Shown here piece after piece: positions 22,428 to 30,505 of a stretch of DNA of 30,538 nucleotides. Under the pieces are notes generated by a model, which was not told where the DNA came from, did not search any database, and was given only the letters and a program-made list of their open reading frames with translations. The DNA is taken from contig DQIO01000330.1 in the NCBI GenBank assembly GCA_020793555.1, positions 1-30,538 of the forward strand, written 5' to 3'. The translations under genes and the position numbers were made by a program. This stretch comes from Methanosarcinaceae archaeon. GTDB taxonomy: Archaea > Halobacteriota > Methanosarcinia > Methanosarcinales > Methanosarcinaceae. The number at the start of each line of letters is the position of its first letter. Positions within the stretch are counted from its first letter, which is position 1.

Positions 22428-25400
22428 GTGATAAAAAGCGTGATCATTATTTTTATTGTTTTGTTATTGGCTAGTATCTTTGCAAATGCTTCTGATGCAT
22501 CGGAATACATTGACACAGATCAAGATAATGCAATTTTATTGAAAAATGCTGTTTTTGATCCATTAAAACAACCACCTGTATCTGTAAATATCGGATTTGC
22601 AACATCCCAGTATTCGACTGGCACTGGGGAGTACTACATATTGCAATTCAAAGGCAATGTGCTCGAAGAGTGGAAACAGGCTGTGAAAAACACTGGCGCG
22701 GTCTTTTTTGATTATGTTCCAAATAATGCATTTATCGTGCGGATGAATTCATCTGTTAAATCACAAGTAGAAGCAATGGATATTGTACAATGGGTTGGAA
22801 CTTACCAGCCGGCATATAAGATAAGTCCTGTATTCCCGGCTTCTTCAATTGCTGCCACCACAAATACAACTATGACTTTAGACGATGACACTCCATACAT
22901 TATCGTTATGTTGTTCGACTCAAAGCACAATGCACAGGTAACATCAGAAATTGAAAATCTTGGCGGGGAAATCGTGGACAATGGCGGAGAAATAATGCGA
23001 GTGCGCATCGGAACTTCAAAGTTGCCCAATATTGCAGCCATGACCGGAGTTAGCTGGATCGAAAAATATGTGCAGCCCGTTATTTTTAATGATATCGCAG
23101 CCGACATAACAAATGTATCCTATGTGCAAAATACGCATGGACTGACTGGCAGTGGACAGATCGTGGCAGTGGCGGATTCTGGATTGGACACGGGTGTCGA
23201 TAATCATAGCGTTAATGGAGACATACACTTAGACTTTGATAATAGGGTGACATTTTTTAATTACTGTGGCTCTAGTCCAAATGACAACAATGGTCATGGT
23301 ACACATGTTACAGGTTCAGTTGCAGGCGATGGTTCTGAATCAGGTGGTTTGTACCAAGGAATGGCACCCGATGCGGACATTATTTTTCAAGGAATTGGCG
23401 ATGATGAAGGGTCTAATTCTTTGTATTTTAACAATTTGACTGAAATATTCCTTGATGCCTATAATGGAGGAGCACGCATACATAGTAACAGTTGGGGTGA
23501 TTCCGTGGATGGGGCATATACCGCACTTTCACATGAAACTGACCTATTTGCATGGAACAACAAAGATTTCGTAATATTATTTGCAGCAGGCAATTCAGGA
23601 CCAAATGGAAATACAATCAATTCGCCAGGTACATCCAAAAATGCAATTACGGTGGGAGCGTCAGAAAGTAGTCGTTTTAGCGGTAATATTAATACTATTG
23701 CAAATTTTAGCAGCAGAGGGGCTACGGACGATGGGAGGATCAAACCTGATGTTGTAGCTCCAGGTACATCGATTATTTCAACCAGATCAAGTGTAGCACC
23801 TAATGATAGGTTGTGGGGGGATTATAATTCATACTATACATACAGTGGCGGCACAAGTATGGCAACACCAATTACAGCAGGCACAGCCGCACTTGTCAGA
23901 CAATATTTTGTGTATAATGAATCGATTTCACCAAGTGCCGCCCTGATAAAAGCCACTTTGATCAATGGCGCTGCTAACATGGGCCTTTCAACTAATAACC
24001 AAGGATGGGGGCGTGTGGATATCGAAAAGTCCCTATTTCCCACATCACCGCGAAAAATGCACTATTATGATAGCATCAGCCTTACAACTTCAGAGTCATG
24101 GAATATCACATATCGTATTGTCAATAATTCCGAACCACTCCGCATAACAATAGTGTGGACAGATTATCCATCTGCAACATTTGTTGGAAAGACGCTTGTA
24201 AATGATCTTGATTTGAATGTAACAGGTCCCGATGGCAGTTATCTTGTAAATGATGGGGACAGTATTAACAATGTGGAACAGGTTGAAATTATGTCGCCTA
24301 CGATTGGGTTATACACCATCACAATAAATGGAACAAATGTGCCCTATGGACCACAGCCTTTTGCAATTGTGTCTTCAGGAGCATTGTCTTCAGATGCTAC
24401 TCCACCATCAGCAAGTGACGAGTTTCCAACTAATAATTCATACATTAATAATAGCACTACTTCTGTATATGTCAACATAACAGATAGCGGAGTTGGTGTA
24501 AATTTCAGCTCTATCGAGATGTCAATAAATAACAATCCAGTGATTTTCACAAATACTTCAATATCTAACGGTTACAAGATCGAGAACATTACATCTACGC
24601 CGTACGATGACGGATTATTCACAGTTTTAATTAATGCATCCGACAACGTCACCAATTCATTAACATACGACTGGTCGTTCACAATCGACACCACCCCTCC
24701 TGTCATCAATATCACCTACCCGACCGAAGGTCGGGTCATACAAACTTCCACACCAAACCTCAATATCACAACCAACGAAACATGTGACATCTGGTATCGT
24801 GTTGGAAACGCCACCAACAGCTCGGAAGTGCACGGGATGGCATTCAACACAACGCTATCACAATTAAATGACAGCCATTACAACATAACAGCATTTGCGC
24901 GCGACCTTGCAGGGAACCCGAGCTCCACGATGGTCCATTTCACGATATTCGCCACACCACCGACAATCTCTACACCAACCTCCGAGCAGATATTCTATAT
25001 TACACAAAATACAACATTTGTCAACGGAACAACAGCAATCGGCACAAATGTATCCGTATATGTCAACGGTGCCCTTGTGAATGAATCTTATCCGGTGACT
25101 GGAGGGATGTTCAACATATCAGGCGTGCCGCTTGTGGATGGCACGAATATAATCAATGTCACGGCGATCTACAATGACATGGTACAGGATTATTTCAGTA
25201 CGAACACAAGCTTTACAGTAAGTGTTGGACAAATACTTGACACAGGGGGTGCTAACAATATCACAATTGATGTGCCCGGCCTACCTTCTGAAATCGAATT
25301 GCCCTTTATCGATTTCAACATAACAGGACAAGGCAATAACATACCTTACAATATCTCATCATCCGTTGTAACTGCGCCTTCCGCACCTCCTGCATCAAAT

Positions 25401-26627
25401 ATCACAGGACCTGCAATTGATTTCAGCATCCCCGGATATGAATCATATTCCTTCAATAATTCGATCTCACTTACACTTGGATTTAATGCATCCTCGGTTG
25501 TAGACCTCAACAAAACAGTTATGGCGTGGTACAACAAATCAACCAGTACATGGGTATCCCTTAAGAGCACTGTTAACACAACTGCAAACACGACAACTGC
25601 AAACGTGACACACTTTACAGTCTTTGCACCGCTCGAAGATAACACGCCGCCTGCAAATATCACTGATCTTGCATCAACAGGGCAAACAACAAGTTCCATC
25701 ACACTTTCGTGGACAAATTTATCCGACACGGATTATGTGGAGATATGGAGGGGTAATGCACATATCACAAATGTATCTGTAACATCATACACAAATAGCG
25801 GATTGTCAGCAGGAACATCTTACACTTATGCACTGAGACCTGTTGACATTGTTGAGAACAAAGGAAACTGGTCAAACGTTACAGTATCTACCACCTCATC
25901 TACAACACCTCCCTCCAGTAGCGGTGGCGGCGGTGGAGGAGGATCCACAGGTGAAGAATACGAGAACATCGAATTCAAAGATGTTTCACGCGTTTACATT
26001 AGTGCAGATACAGATGTCTCTTTCATCTTTAGCGAGGCTGGAAATGATATCGGATACATCGATTACAAGGCCCTGACAAGTCAGGGATACATAAGCGCAA
26101 CCATCGAAGTATTAAAAGACACATCCGCGCTGGTAAAACAAGCGCCATCCGGTACAGTGTACAAAAACATGAACATCTGGTTGGGTAAGTATGGATATGC
26201 AACAGAATCTAATATTGAGAATCCTGTGGTAGGGTTTAAGGTCCAAAGATCATGGATACAGGATAACCGTATCGATGCAAATTCCATCAAACTCAACCGT
26301 TATTCAGATGATGTCTGGGCCGCACTGCCAACCACTAAAACAGATGAGGATGCCACATATATCTATTTCGAATCGCAGACACCCGGATTTTCACCATTTG
26401 CAGTAACCGCACAGGAAAAAACGATCTCATCACCGGTGTTCATAAAAAGCGAAAACATAGAAGAGCCTTTGCCGCCAGTTGAAGAGCAACCTGTTGAAAT
26501 AACAACGTCAGCATCTGAAATCGAATCCGTTGAAGAAACATCAATGGGGAAATATTTCCTTATCGGTGTGCTCATTTTAACCATAATAGCGGGCGCATAT
26601 ATGTATAAGAAAAAACAACAAGATTAG
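22428..26627 (+). CDS. Large secreted subtilisin-like serine protease (S8), surface-anchored
   Basis: This 1399-residue exported protease starts at GTG 22428 (MIKSVIIIFIVLLLASIFANA signal peptide), with GGAGAT eight bases upstream. After a propeptide-like region (about 30-215) comes the S8 domain: VAVADSGLDTG (D250), NGHGTHVTG (H290), AAGNSGP (oxyanion N389) and GGTSMATP (S477). A P-domain/CUB-like region follows (about 540-660; WTDYPSATF, LVNDLDLNVTGPDG). After that come bacterial-Ig-like repeats (TPPVINITYPTEG), a fibronectin III module (PANITDLASTGQTTSSITLSW), a Gly linker (GGGGGGG), and a PGF-pre-PGF-type domain ending TPGFSPFAV. It ends with a transmembrane helix and KKKQQD. Many NxS/T sequons are present. 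It likely degrades proteins outside the cell or matures envelope proteins. From about 24640 codon third positions shift from T toward C, suggesting a mosaic origin. Confidence 0.92.
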   Translation: MIKSVIIIFIVLLLASIFANASDASEYIDTDQDNAILLKNAVFDPLKQPPVSVNIGFATSQYSTGTGEYYILQFKGNVLEEWKQAVKNTGAVFFDYVPNNAFIVRMNSSVKSQVEAMDIVQWVGTYQPAYKISPVFPASSIAATTNTTMTLDDDTPYIIVMLFDSKHNAQVTSEIENLGGEIVDNGGEIMRVRIGTSKLPNIAAMTGVSWIEKYVQPVIFNDIAADITNVSYVQNTHGLTGSGQIVAVADSGLDTGVDNHSVNGDIHLDFDNRVTFFNYCGSSPNDNNGHGTHVTGSVAGDGSESGGLYQGMAPDADIIFQGIGDDEGSNSLYFNNLTEIFLDAYNGGARIHSNSWGDSVDGAYTALSHETDLFAWNNKDFVILFAAGNSGPNGNTINSPGTSKNAITVGASESSRFSGNINTIANFSSRGATDDGRIKPDVVAPGTSIISTRSSVAPNDRLWGDYNSYYTYSGGTSMATPITAGTAALVRQYFVYNESISPSAALIKATLINGAANMGLSTNNQGWGRVDIEKSLFPTSPRKMHYYDSISLTTSESWNITYRIVNNSEPLRITIVWTDYPSATFVGKTLVNDLDLNVTGPDGSYLVNDGDSINNVEQVEIMSPTIGLYTITINGTNVPYGPQPFAIVSSGALSSDATPPSASDEFPTNNSYINNSTTSVYVNITDSGVGVNFSSIEMSINNNPVIFTNTSISNGYKIENITSTPYDDGLFTVLINASDNVTNSLTYDWSFTIDTTPPVINITYPTEGRVIQTSTPNLNITTNETCDIWYRVGNATNSSEVHGMAFNTTLSQLNDSHYNITAFARDLAGNPSSTMVHFTIFATPPTISTPTSEQIFYITQNTTFVNGTTAIGTNVSVYVNGALVNESYPVTGGMFNISGVPLVDGTNIINVTAIYNDMVQDYFSTNTSFTVSVGQILDTGGANNITIDVPGLPSEIELPFIDFNITGQGNNIPYNISSSVVTAPSAPPASNITGPAIDFSIPGYESYSFNNSISLTLGFNASSVVDLNKTVMAWYNKSTSTWVSLKSTVNTTANTTTANVTHFTVFAPLEDNTPPANITDLASTGQTTSSITLSWTNLSDTDYVEIWRGNAHITNVSVTSYTNSGLSAGTSYTYALRPVDIVENKGNWSNVTVSTTSSTTPPSSSGGGGGGGSTGEEYENIEFKDVSRVYISADTDVSFIFSEAGNDIGYIDYKALTSQGYISATIEVLKDTSALVKQAPSGTVYKNMNIWLGKYGYATESNIENPVVGFKVQRSWIQDNRIDANSIKLNRYSDDVWAALPTTKTDEDATYIYFESQTPGFSPFAVTAQEKTISSPVFIKSENIEEPLPPVEEQPVEITTSASEIESVEETSMGKYFLIGVLILTIIAGAYMYKKKQQD

Positions 26628-26671
26628 ATCAATATTTAAAATTTGTTTGATCGTCCGCAGGAGATAATTAA

Positions 26672-27688
26672 TTGACAACCATTCTTGGAATCGAAGGGAC
26701 CGCATGGAACCTGAGCGCAGCCATTGTAAATGAAAGCGATGTCGTGGCGGAGGTCACAGAGACTTACCGCCCGCTGACAGGTGGAATTCATCCCCGTGAA
26801 GCCGCACAGCACCATGCAAAATATGCCTCACAAGTAATACGCGACCTTCTTGATGAGGGAAAACAACACGGCTTAGGCGTTGGTGACATTGACGCAATCG
26901 CATTTTCACAGGGGCCCGGACTTGGACCATGCCTCCGCACAGTTGCGACCGCAGCCAGAATGCTCGCACTCTCTTTGAATATCCCTCTTGTAGGAGTAAA
27001 CCACTGCATAGCACATATCGAGGTCGGAAAGTGGAAGACTCCAGCGTCTGATCCTGTTGTGCTCTATGTCAGCGGTGCCAACTCGCAGGTACTCGCATAC
27101 CGGATGGGAAAATACCGTGTATTCGGGGAAACCCTTGATATCGGGATTGGGAATGCGTTTGACAAATTCGCACGCAATGCCGGATTCAGTCATCCAGGCG
27201 GACCCAAAATCGAAGAATACGCCAAAAATGCAGAAGGATACATTCCCCTGCCTTACGTGGTCAAAGGCATGGATTTCTCGTTCTCGGGACTCTCAACCGC
27301 AGCAACGGATGCACTCAAGCGCGCATCACTTCAGGATGTTTGTTACTCATTCCAGGAAACTGCTTTTGCAATGATGGTAGAAGTTACCGAGCGCGCACTT
27401 GCACACACCGGCAAGAGTGAAGTGCTTTTGGCAGGCGGGGTGGGTGCCAACATGCGCCTGCGGGAAATGCTTGACATCATGTGTGATGACAGGGGTGCAT
27501 CATTCTACGTGCCTGAAAAGCGATTCATGGGTGACAACGGCGCGATGATCGCATACCTGGGACTTCTCATGCTTGAATCAGGCACTGTGACTTATATCGA
27601 CAGATCGCATGTCAATCCGAATTTCAGACCGGATGATGTTGAGGTTACATGGATTGTCGAAGATGTAGGAAAGAGAGGGATTGAATAA
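26672..27688 (+). CDS. kae1: KEOPS subunit Kae1, tRNA threonylcarbamoyladenosine (t6A) transferase
   Basis: Kae1 transfers the threonylcarbamoyl group to A37 of ANN-decoding tRNAs as part of KEOPS. The 338-residue product has the ASKHA fold motifs ILGIEGTAWNLSAAIV, GGIHPREAAQHHA, FSQGPGLGPCLR, the metal-binding GVNHCIAHIEVGK, YVSGANSQVLAY, FDKFARNAGFSHPGGPKIE, KGMDFSFSGL and AGGVGANMRLREML. The start is TTG 26672 (MTTILGIEGT), with AGGAGAT eight bases upstream. In many Euryarchaeota Kae1 and the kinase Bud32 form one chain. Here a single TAA separates them, and bud32 continues in the same frame from the next codon. Confidence 0.96.
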   Translation: MTTILGIEGTAWNLSAAIVNESDVVAEVTETYRPLTGGIHPREAAQHHAKYASQVIRDLLDEGKQHGLGVGDIDAIAFSQGPGLGPCLRTVATAARMLALSLNIPLVGVNHCIAHIEVGKWKTPASDPVVLYVSGANSQVLAYRMGKYRVFGETLDIGIGNAFDKFARNAGFSHPGGPKIEEYAKNAEGYIPLPYVVKGMDFSFSGLSTAATDALKRASLQDVCYSFQETAFAMMVEVTERALAHTGKSEVLLAGGVGANMRLREMLDIMCDDRGASFYVPEKRFMGDNGAMIAYLGLLMLESGTVTYIDRSHVNPNFRPDDVEVTWIVEDVGKRGIE

Positions 27689-28261
27689 ATGTACCTTACA
27701 AGTGGCGCAGAAGCAACAGTCTACCTTAAAGATGGTGTTATTATCAAAGAGCGTGTGCCAAAACGTTATCGTCTGGTGGAACTTGATGAGCGCATCCGTA
27801 AAGAGAGAACGAGAGCGGAGGCGCGCCTGATATCTGAAGCAAGACGTATAGGGGTTCCGACACCCATAATCCACGATATCAATGGCTCTACGATCAAAAT
27901 GGAATATATCGAAGGGGAGCTCATCAAAAACGTCATGACCCCGCAATTGAGTGAACGTGTCGGGGAGATCGTTGGACGGCTTCATAGTGGCGGCATAATC
28001 CATGGTGACCTGACCACATCCAATATGATACTTCATAACGACAAGATATACCTGATAGATTTCGGGCTTGCATTCGTCAGCAGGATCGTGGAATCACAAG
28101 GAGTGGATGTGCATGTACTGTTCCAGACATTTGAAAGCACTCACAAAGACCACGAAAAACTTATAGAAGCGTTCTGTAGAGGATACAGAAAAACGTTTTT
28201 GAATGCTGATGAGATCATAAAACGTGTTAAAGAGATCGAGAAGAGAGGTAGATATGCGTAA
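27689..28261 (+). CDS. bud32: KEOPS-associated kinase/ATPase Bud32
   Basis: Bud32 is a small RIO-like atypical kinase that supports t6A synthesis by Kae1. The 190-residue product has SGAEATVYLKDGVIIKERV (nucleotide-binding lysine), RLVELDERIRKERTRAEARL, the catalytic loop HGDLTTSNMIL, the metal-binding IDFGLAFVS and the C-terminal CRGYRKTF. The ATG at 27689 follows the kae1 TAA with no gap. Translation must depend on termination-reinitiation, since no separate Shine-Dalgarno is obvious beyond AGAGAGGG about 14 bases upstream. It overlaps the pyrophosphatase gene by eight bases. Confidence 0.95.
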   Translation: MYLTSGAEATVYLKDGVIIKERVPKRYRLVELDERIRKERTRAEARLISEARRIGVPTPIIHDINGSTIKMEYIEGELIKNVMTPQLSERVGEIVGRLHSGGIIHGDLTTSNMILHNDKIYLIDFGLAFVSRIVESQGVDVHVLFQTFESTHKDHEKLIEAFCRGYRKTFLNADEIIKRVKEIEKRGRYA

Positions 28262-28799
28262 GATCATATTTGTTACAGGAAACAAGGGTAAACTCAGGGA
28301 AGCGAAAGATATCCTTGCAGCAAAGGACATTGAGGTTATCCAGAACAACCATGGTTATCCTGAACTTCAGGAAGATGAACTTGAACCCATTGCAGCATAT
28401 GGTGCAAAATGGGCTGCAGAACAATTGAAGATGCCGGTCATGGTGGATGATTCGGGGTTGTTCATACATTCATTGAACGGATTCCCTGGTCCATACTCTG
28501 CGTTTGTGGAAGAGAATCTGGGCAACCAGAGGGTTTTGAAATTGATGGAAGACGAGACCGACAGGCGTGCCACATTCAAATCCGTGATCGGATATTGTGA
28601 ACCCGGCGGCGAGTCTGTTGTTTTTACAGGCACGGTTGACGGAAAAATTGCATACGAAGAACGCGGATGCGGCGGTTTTGGATACGACCCCATATTCGAG
28701 TATGAAGGACAGACATTTGGCGAACTTGGTGACGCGGTGAAAAATACATTGTCCCACCGCCGCAGAGCACTGGATAAGTTCTTTGAATGGTTGGATTAA
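28254..28799 (+). CDS. XTP/dITP diphosphatase (Ham1/RdgB family)
   Basis: This house-cleaning enzyme hydrolyses XTP, ITP and dITP to monophosphates, keeping deaminated purines out of nucleic acids. The 181-residue product shows FVTGNKGKLREAKDIL, the metal/catalytic VDDSGLFIHSLNGFPGPYSA, GGFGYDPIF, and NTLSHRRRALDKFFEWL. ATG 28254 was chosen (MRKIIFVTGNKGK), with GAGAGGT just upstream; a frame start at 28224 would add ten unrelated residues inside bud32. The overlap with bud32 and the conserved kae1-bud32-pyrophosphatase order support one transcript. Confidence 0.95.
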   Translation: MRKIIFVTGNKGKLREAKDILAAKDIEVIQNNHGYPELQEDELEPIAAYGAKWAAEQLKMPVMVDDSGLFIHSLNGFPGPYSAFVEENLGNQRVLKLMEDETDRRATFKSVIGYCEPGGESVVFTGTVDGKIAYEERGCGGFGYDPIFEYEGQTFGELGDAVKNTLSHRRRALDKFFEWLD

Positions 28800-28834
28800 A
28801 ACAAATTGATGCGGCAGGATTTGGACATCGACAA

Positions 28835-29431
28835 ATGTCAGGCAAAATGCATGTTTTTTTAGACGATACTCGCGGAGTGGACACAATACCACTCAAACTC
28901 GTGGTGTATCTTGTCCTCACAGGTGCTGTGATGGTACTTATCGCAGTTTCGTGGGGAAATATCATGCCGTTCATAGAAGGAGCAAACGTTGACAAGCAGA
29001 TCACGGATGCTGCACTAAAGATCATTTCGATTCAACAAGGTGCAGCGCGTGATCTGCTGGATACGCGCAGTGCCGATGGTTCGATGTGTATTTTTGAACT
29101 ATTCCTGCCGGATAATGTAATATTTGTTGGGTTTGGTGTTGATCCCGATCCTGATGCGAATGGGAATCTCACAGACTCGGAATGGGTTGTTGAGGATAAT
29201 ACTATCGTGTACCAATATTCGAACGGTGTAAAAAAGCGCGTGTTCTTAAATGGGGATACGATTCAATTCAGGAATGGGGTACAGGATGCAAGTGGCAGAT
29301 GGTTCATCGATACCAATCTTGATGTTGCGAATGGACATGACATGGGAGTTGTGCTTGAAGGACCAATCAATGGTGAATTTATTTTTGAGATGGTCTTTGA
29401 TGGTGAGAGGCGCATGCTATCTCGTTTTTAA
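28835..29431 (+). CDS. Membrane-anchored pilin-like protein, unknown function
   Basis: The 198-residue product has a short polar N-terminus, then DDTRGVDTIPLKLVVYL and a hydrophobic helix (LVVYLVLTGAVMVLIAVSW, about residues 22-41). An extracytoplasmic domain of about 150 residues follows, rich in beta-type sequence (NVIFVGFGVDPDPDANGNL, IVYQYSNGVKKRVFLNGD, FEMVFDGERRMLSRF). The RG immediately before the hydrophobic stretch resembles a class III (type IV pilin-like) signal, but the usual Glu at +5 is absent, so pilin assignment is tentative. ATG 28835 or ATG 28847 are both possible; CAGG lies upstream of the latter. It starts about 36 bp after the pyrophosphatase stop and may be co-transcribed. 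A prepilin peptidase is encoded at 10506-11267. Confidence 0.55.
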   Translation: MSGKMHVFLDDTRGVDTIPLKLVVYLVLTGAVMVLIAVSWGNIMPFIEGANVDKQITDAALKIISIQQGAARDLLDTRSADGSMCIFELFLPDNVIFVGFGVDPDPDANGNLTDSEWVVEDNTIVYQYSNGVKKRVFLNGDTIQFRNGVQDASGRWFIDTNLDVANGHDMGVVLEGPINGEFIFEMVFDGERRMLSRF

Positions 29432-29478
29432 AAAGACCATCGCCATTGAATGTGACGTGTTTGGTTCATCAATCTTGA

Positions 29479-30154
29479 CGCTATGGTGGGATCCAAAACC
29501 GGATTTGCACTATTCGTGGTGTTCAGGTTATGTTGGATGAAAATCTGGCAGAATTCTACGGCGTTGAAGTAAAAAGATTGAACGAACAGGTAAAACGCAA
29601 TGTAGAGAGATTCCCGGAATTATTCCGTTTTCAGCTTACAGATCGTGACATGGAAATTTTGAGGTCACAAATTGTGACTTCAATAAATGGTGAAAACTTG
29701 AAGTCGCAATTTGCGACCTCAAGCTGGGGTGGAAGACGGACAAAACCCTATGTATTTACTGAACAAGGCGTTGCTATACTTGCTGGTGTTCTTAAAAGTG
29801 AAACAGCCAAAAAGTCGATCACTATCATTGACAATTATATTGATGATACTGTTTTGACCCACCTCACAAAAAGAAATAATGGCGTAAAAGTTACAATTTT
29901 CACAAAAACAATATCAAAACAACTGGCATTGGATATTAAGAAATTCAATGCACAATATCCGCCAATCGAGATTATAGAGTTCAAGAACTCCCATGACCCT
30001 TTTTATCATCATCGACAACAAAACAGTCTATCATTTCGGTGCTTCCCTCAAAGACCTCGGTAAGAAATGGTTTGCATTCTCGAAAATGGATATTGGGGCG
30101 GTTGATATGCTTACAAGGTTAGAAGGGATGAAGGTAGATGCCATTAAACAATAA
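29479..30154 (+). pseudogene. ORF6N-domain DNA-binding protein gene, truncated and frameshifted
   Basis: The reading frame opens after a TGA at 29476-29478 with IQNRICTIRGVQVMLDENLA, then FYGVEVKRLNEQVKRNVERF, FRFQLTDRDMEILRSQIVTS, GGRRTKPYVFTEQGVAILAG, a typical ORF6N domain of phage and accessory regulators. No standard start precedes the conserved TIRG block; the first ATG (29530) would remove it. After FKNSHD (about 30000) the frame shifts within a five-T run. The remaining protein continues one frame over as FIIIDNKTVYHFGASLKDLG, KKWFAFSKMDIGAVDMLTRL to a TAA at 30152-30154. The gene is thus damaged at both ends, or the T-run is a sequencing error. It carries two 25-nt near-palindromes. 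Confidence 0.75.
29659..29722. repeat. Pair of 25-nt near-palindromes in inverted orientation inside the ORF6N gene
   Basis: Units lie at 29659-29683 and 29698-29722. Each has TTGA...TCAA ends and a perfect 15-nt core: GTCACAA-A-TTGTGAC in the first and GTCGCAA-T-TTGCGAC in the second. The second unit is the inverted copy of the first with 23 of 25 positions equal. They encode the repeated LRSQIVTS and LKSQFATS of the ORF6N domain. Confidence 0.85.
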
Positions 30155-30334
30155 TCGCACATGCCTGCAAATTCAAGATACTTTTCTTCGGTCAGGTCGG
30201 CGATCAAATTCATTTGATGTGCCTCACCCGGCGTGGAGTCGGTAATTTTAGGTGGCAGCATGTGTTCTTTGCCCCCCATGCTCCTCGATTCTTGTCAGTT
30301 CATCGGCCGTTTTACACTTCCATAAACCAGTATT
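30155..30334 (-). pseudogene. Remnant of an unrecognised gene, frameshifted at a G-run
   Basis: On the minus strand one frame reads TGLWKCKTADELTRIEEHGG up to a run of six G (about 30275-30281). It then continues in another frame as KEHMLPPKITDSTPGEAHQM, NLIADLTEEKYLEFAGMCDYCL. Joined, this looks like a normal soluble protein with a CxxC, but I do not recognise it. There is no clear start, and the end runs into the convergent ORF6N gene, so it is probably a broken fragment. A shorter ORF from ATG 30279 covers only the second part. Confidence 0.35.
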
Positions 30335-30457
30335 TTAATGAAGAAATTATATTGCTTCAGGATAATAAGGTCAAATCCACATATGGTACTCTGCAAGGCT
30401 AAATACATGTGCAGTCCGCCACTAATCTATATAGGTTATGTGTGGCAAGCAGAAAAA

Positions 30458-30466
30458 CATATATAA
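30458..30466 (+). promoter_or_regulatory. Possible TATA box for the gene running off the window end
   Basis: ACATATATAAC lies about 45 bp before the putative TTG start at 30506. A 13-bp palindrome ACATATAATATGT follows at 30478-30490 and could be an operator or part of the start-site region. The spacing leaves a short leader that would hold the AAGGTGAG ribosome site. Confidence 0.4.
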
Positions 30467-30505
30467 CTTTGGATTGACATATAATATGTAATTAAGGTGA
30501 GATAA

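Noticed and set aside
27686..27688. Kae1 stop considered as a pyrrolysine codon
   Set aside because: The codon is TAA, not TAG, so pyrrolysine insertion would not apply.
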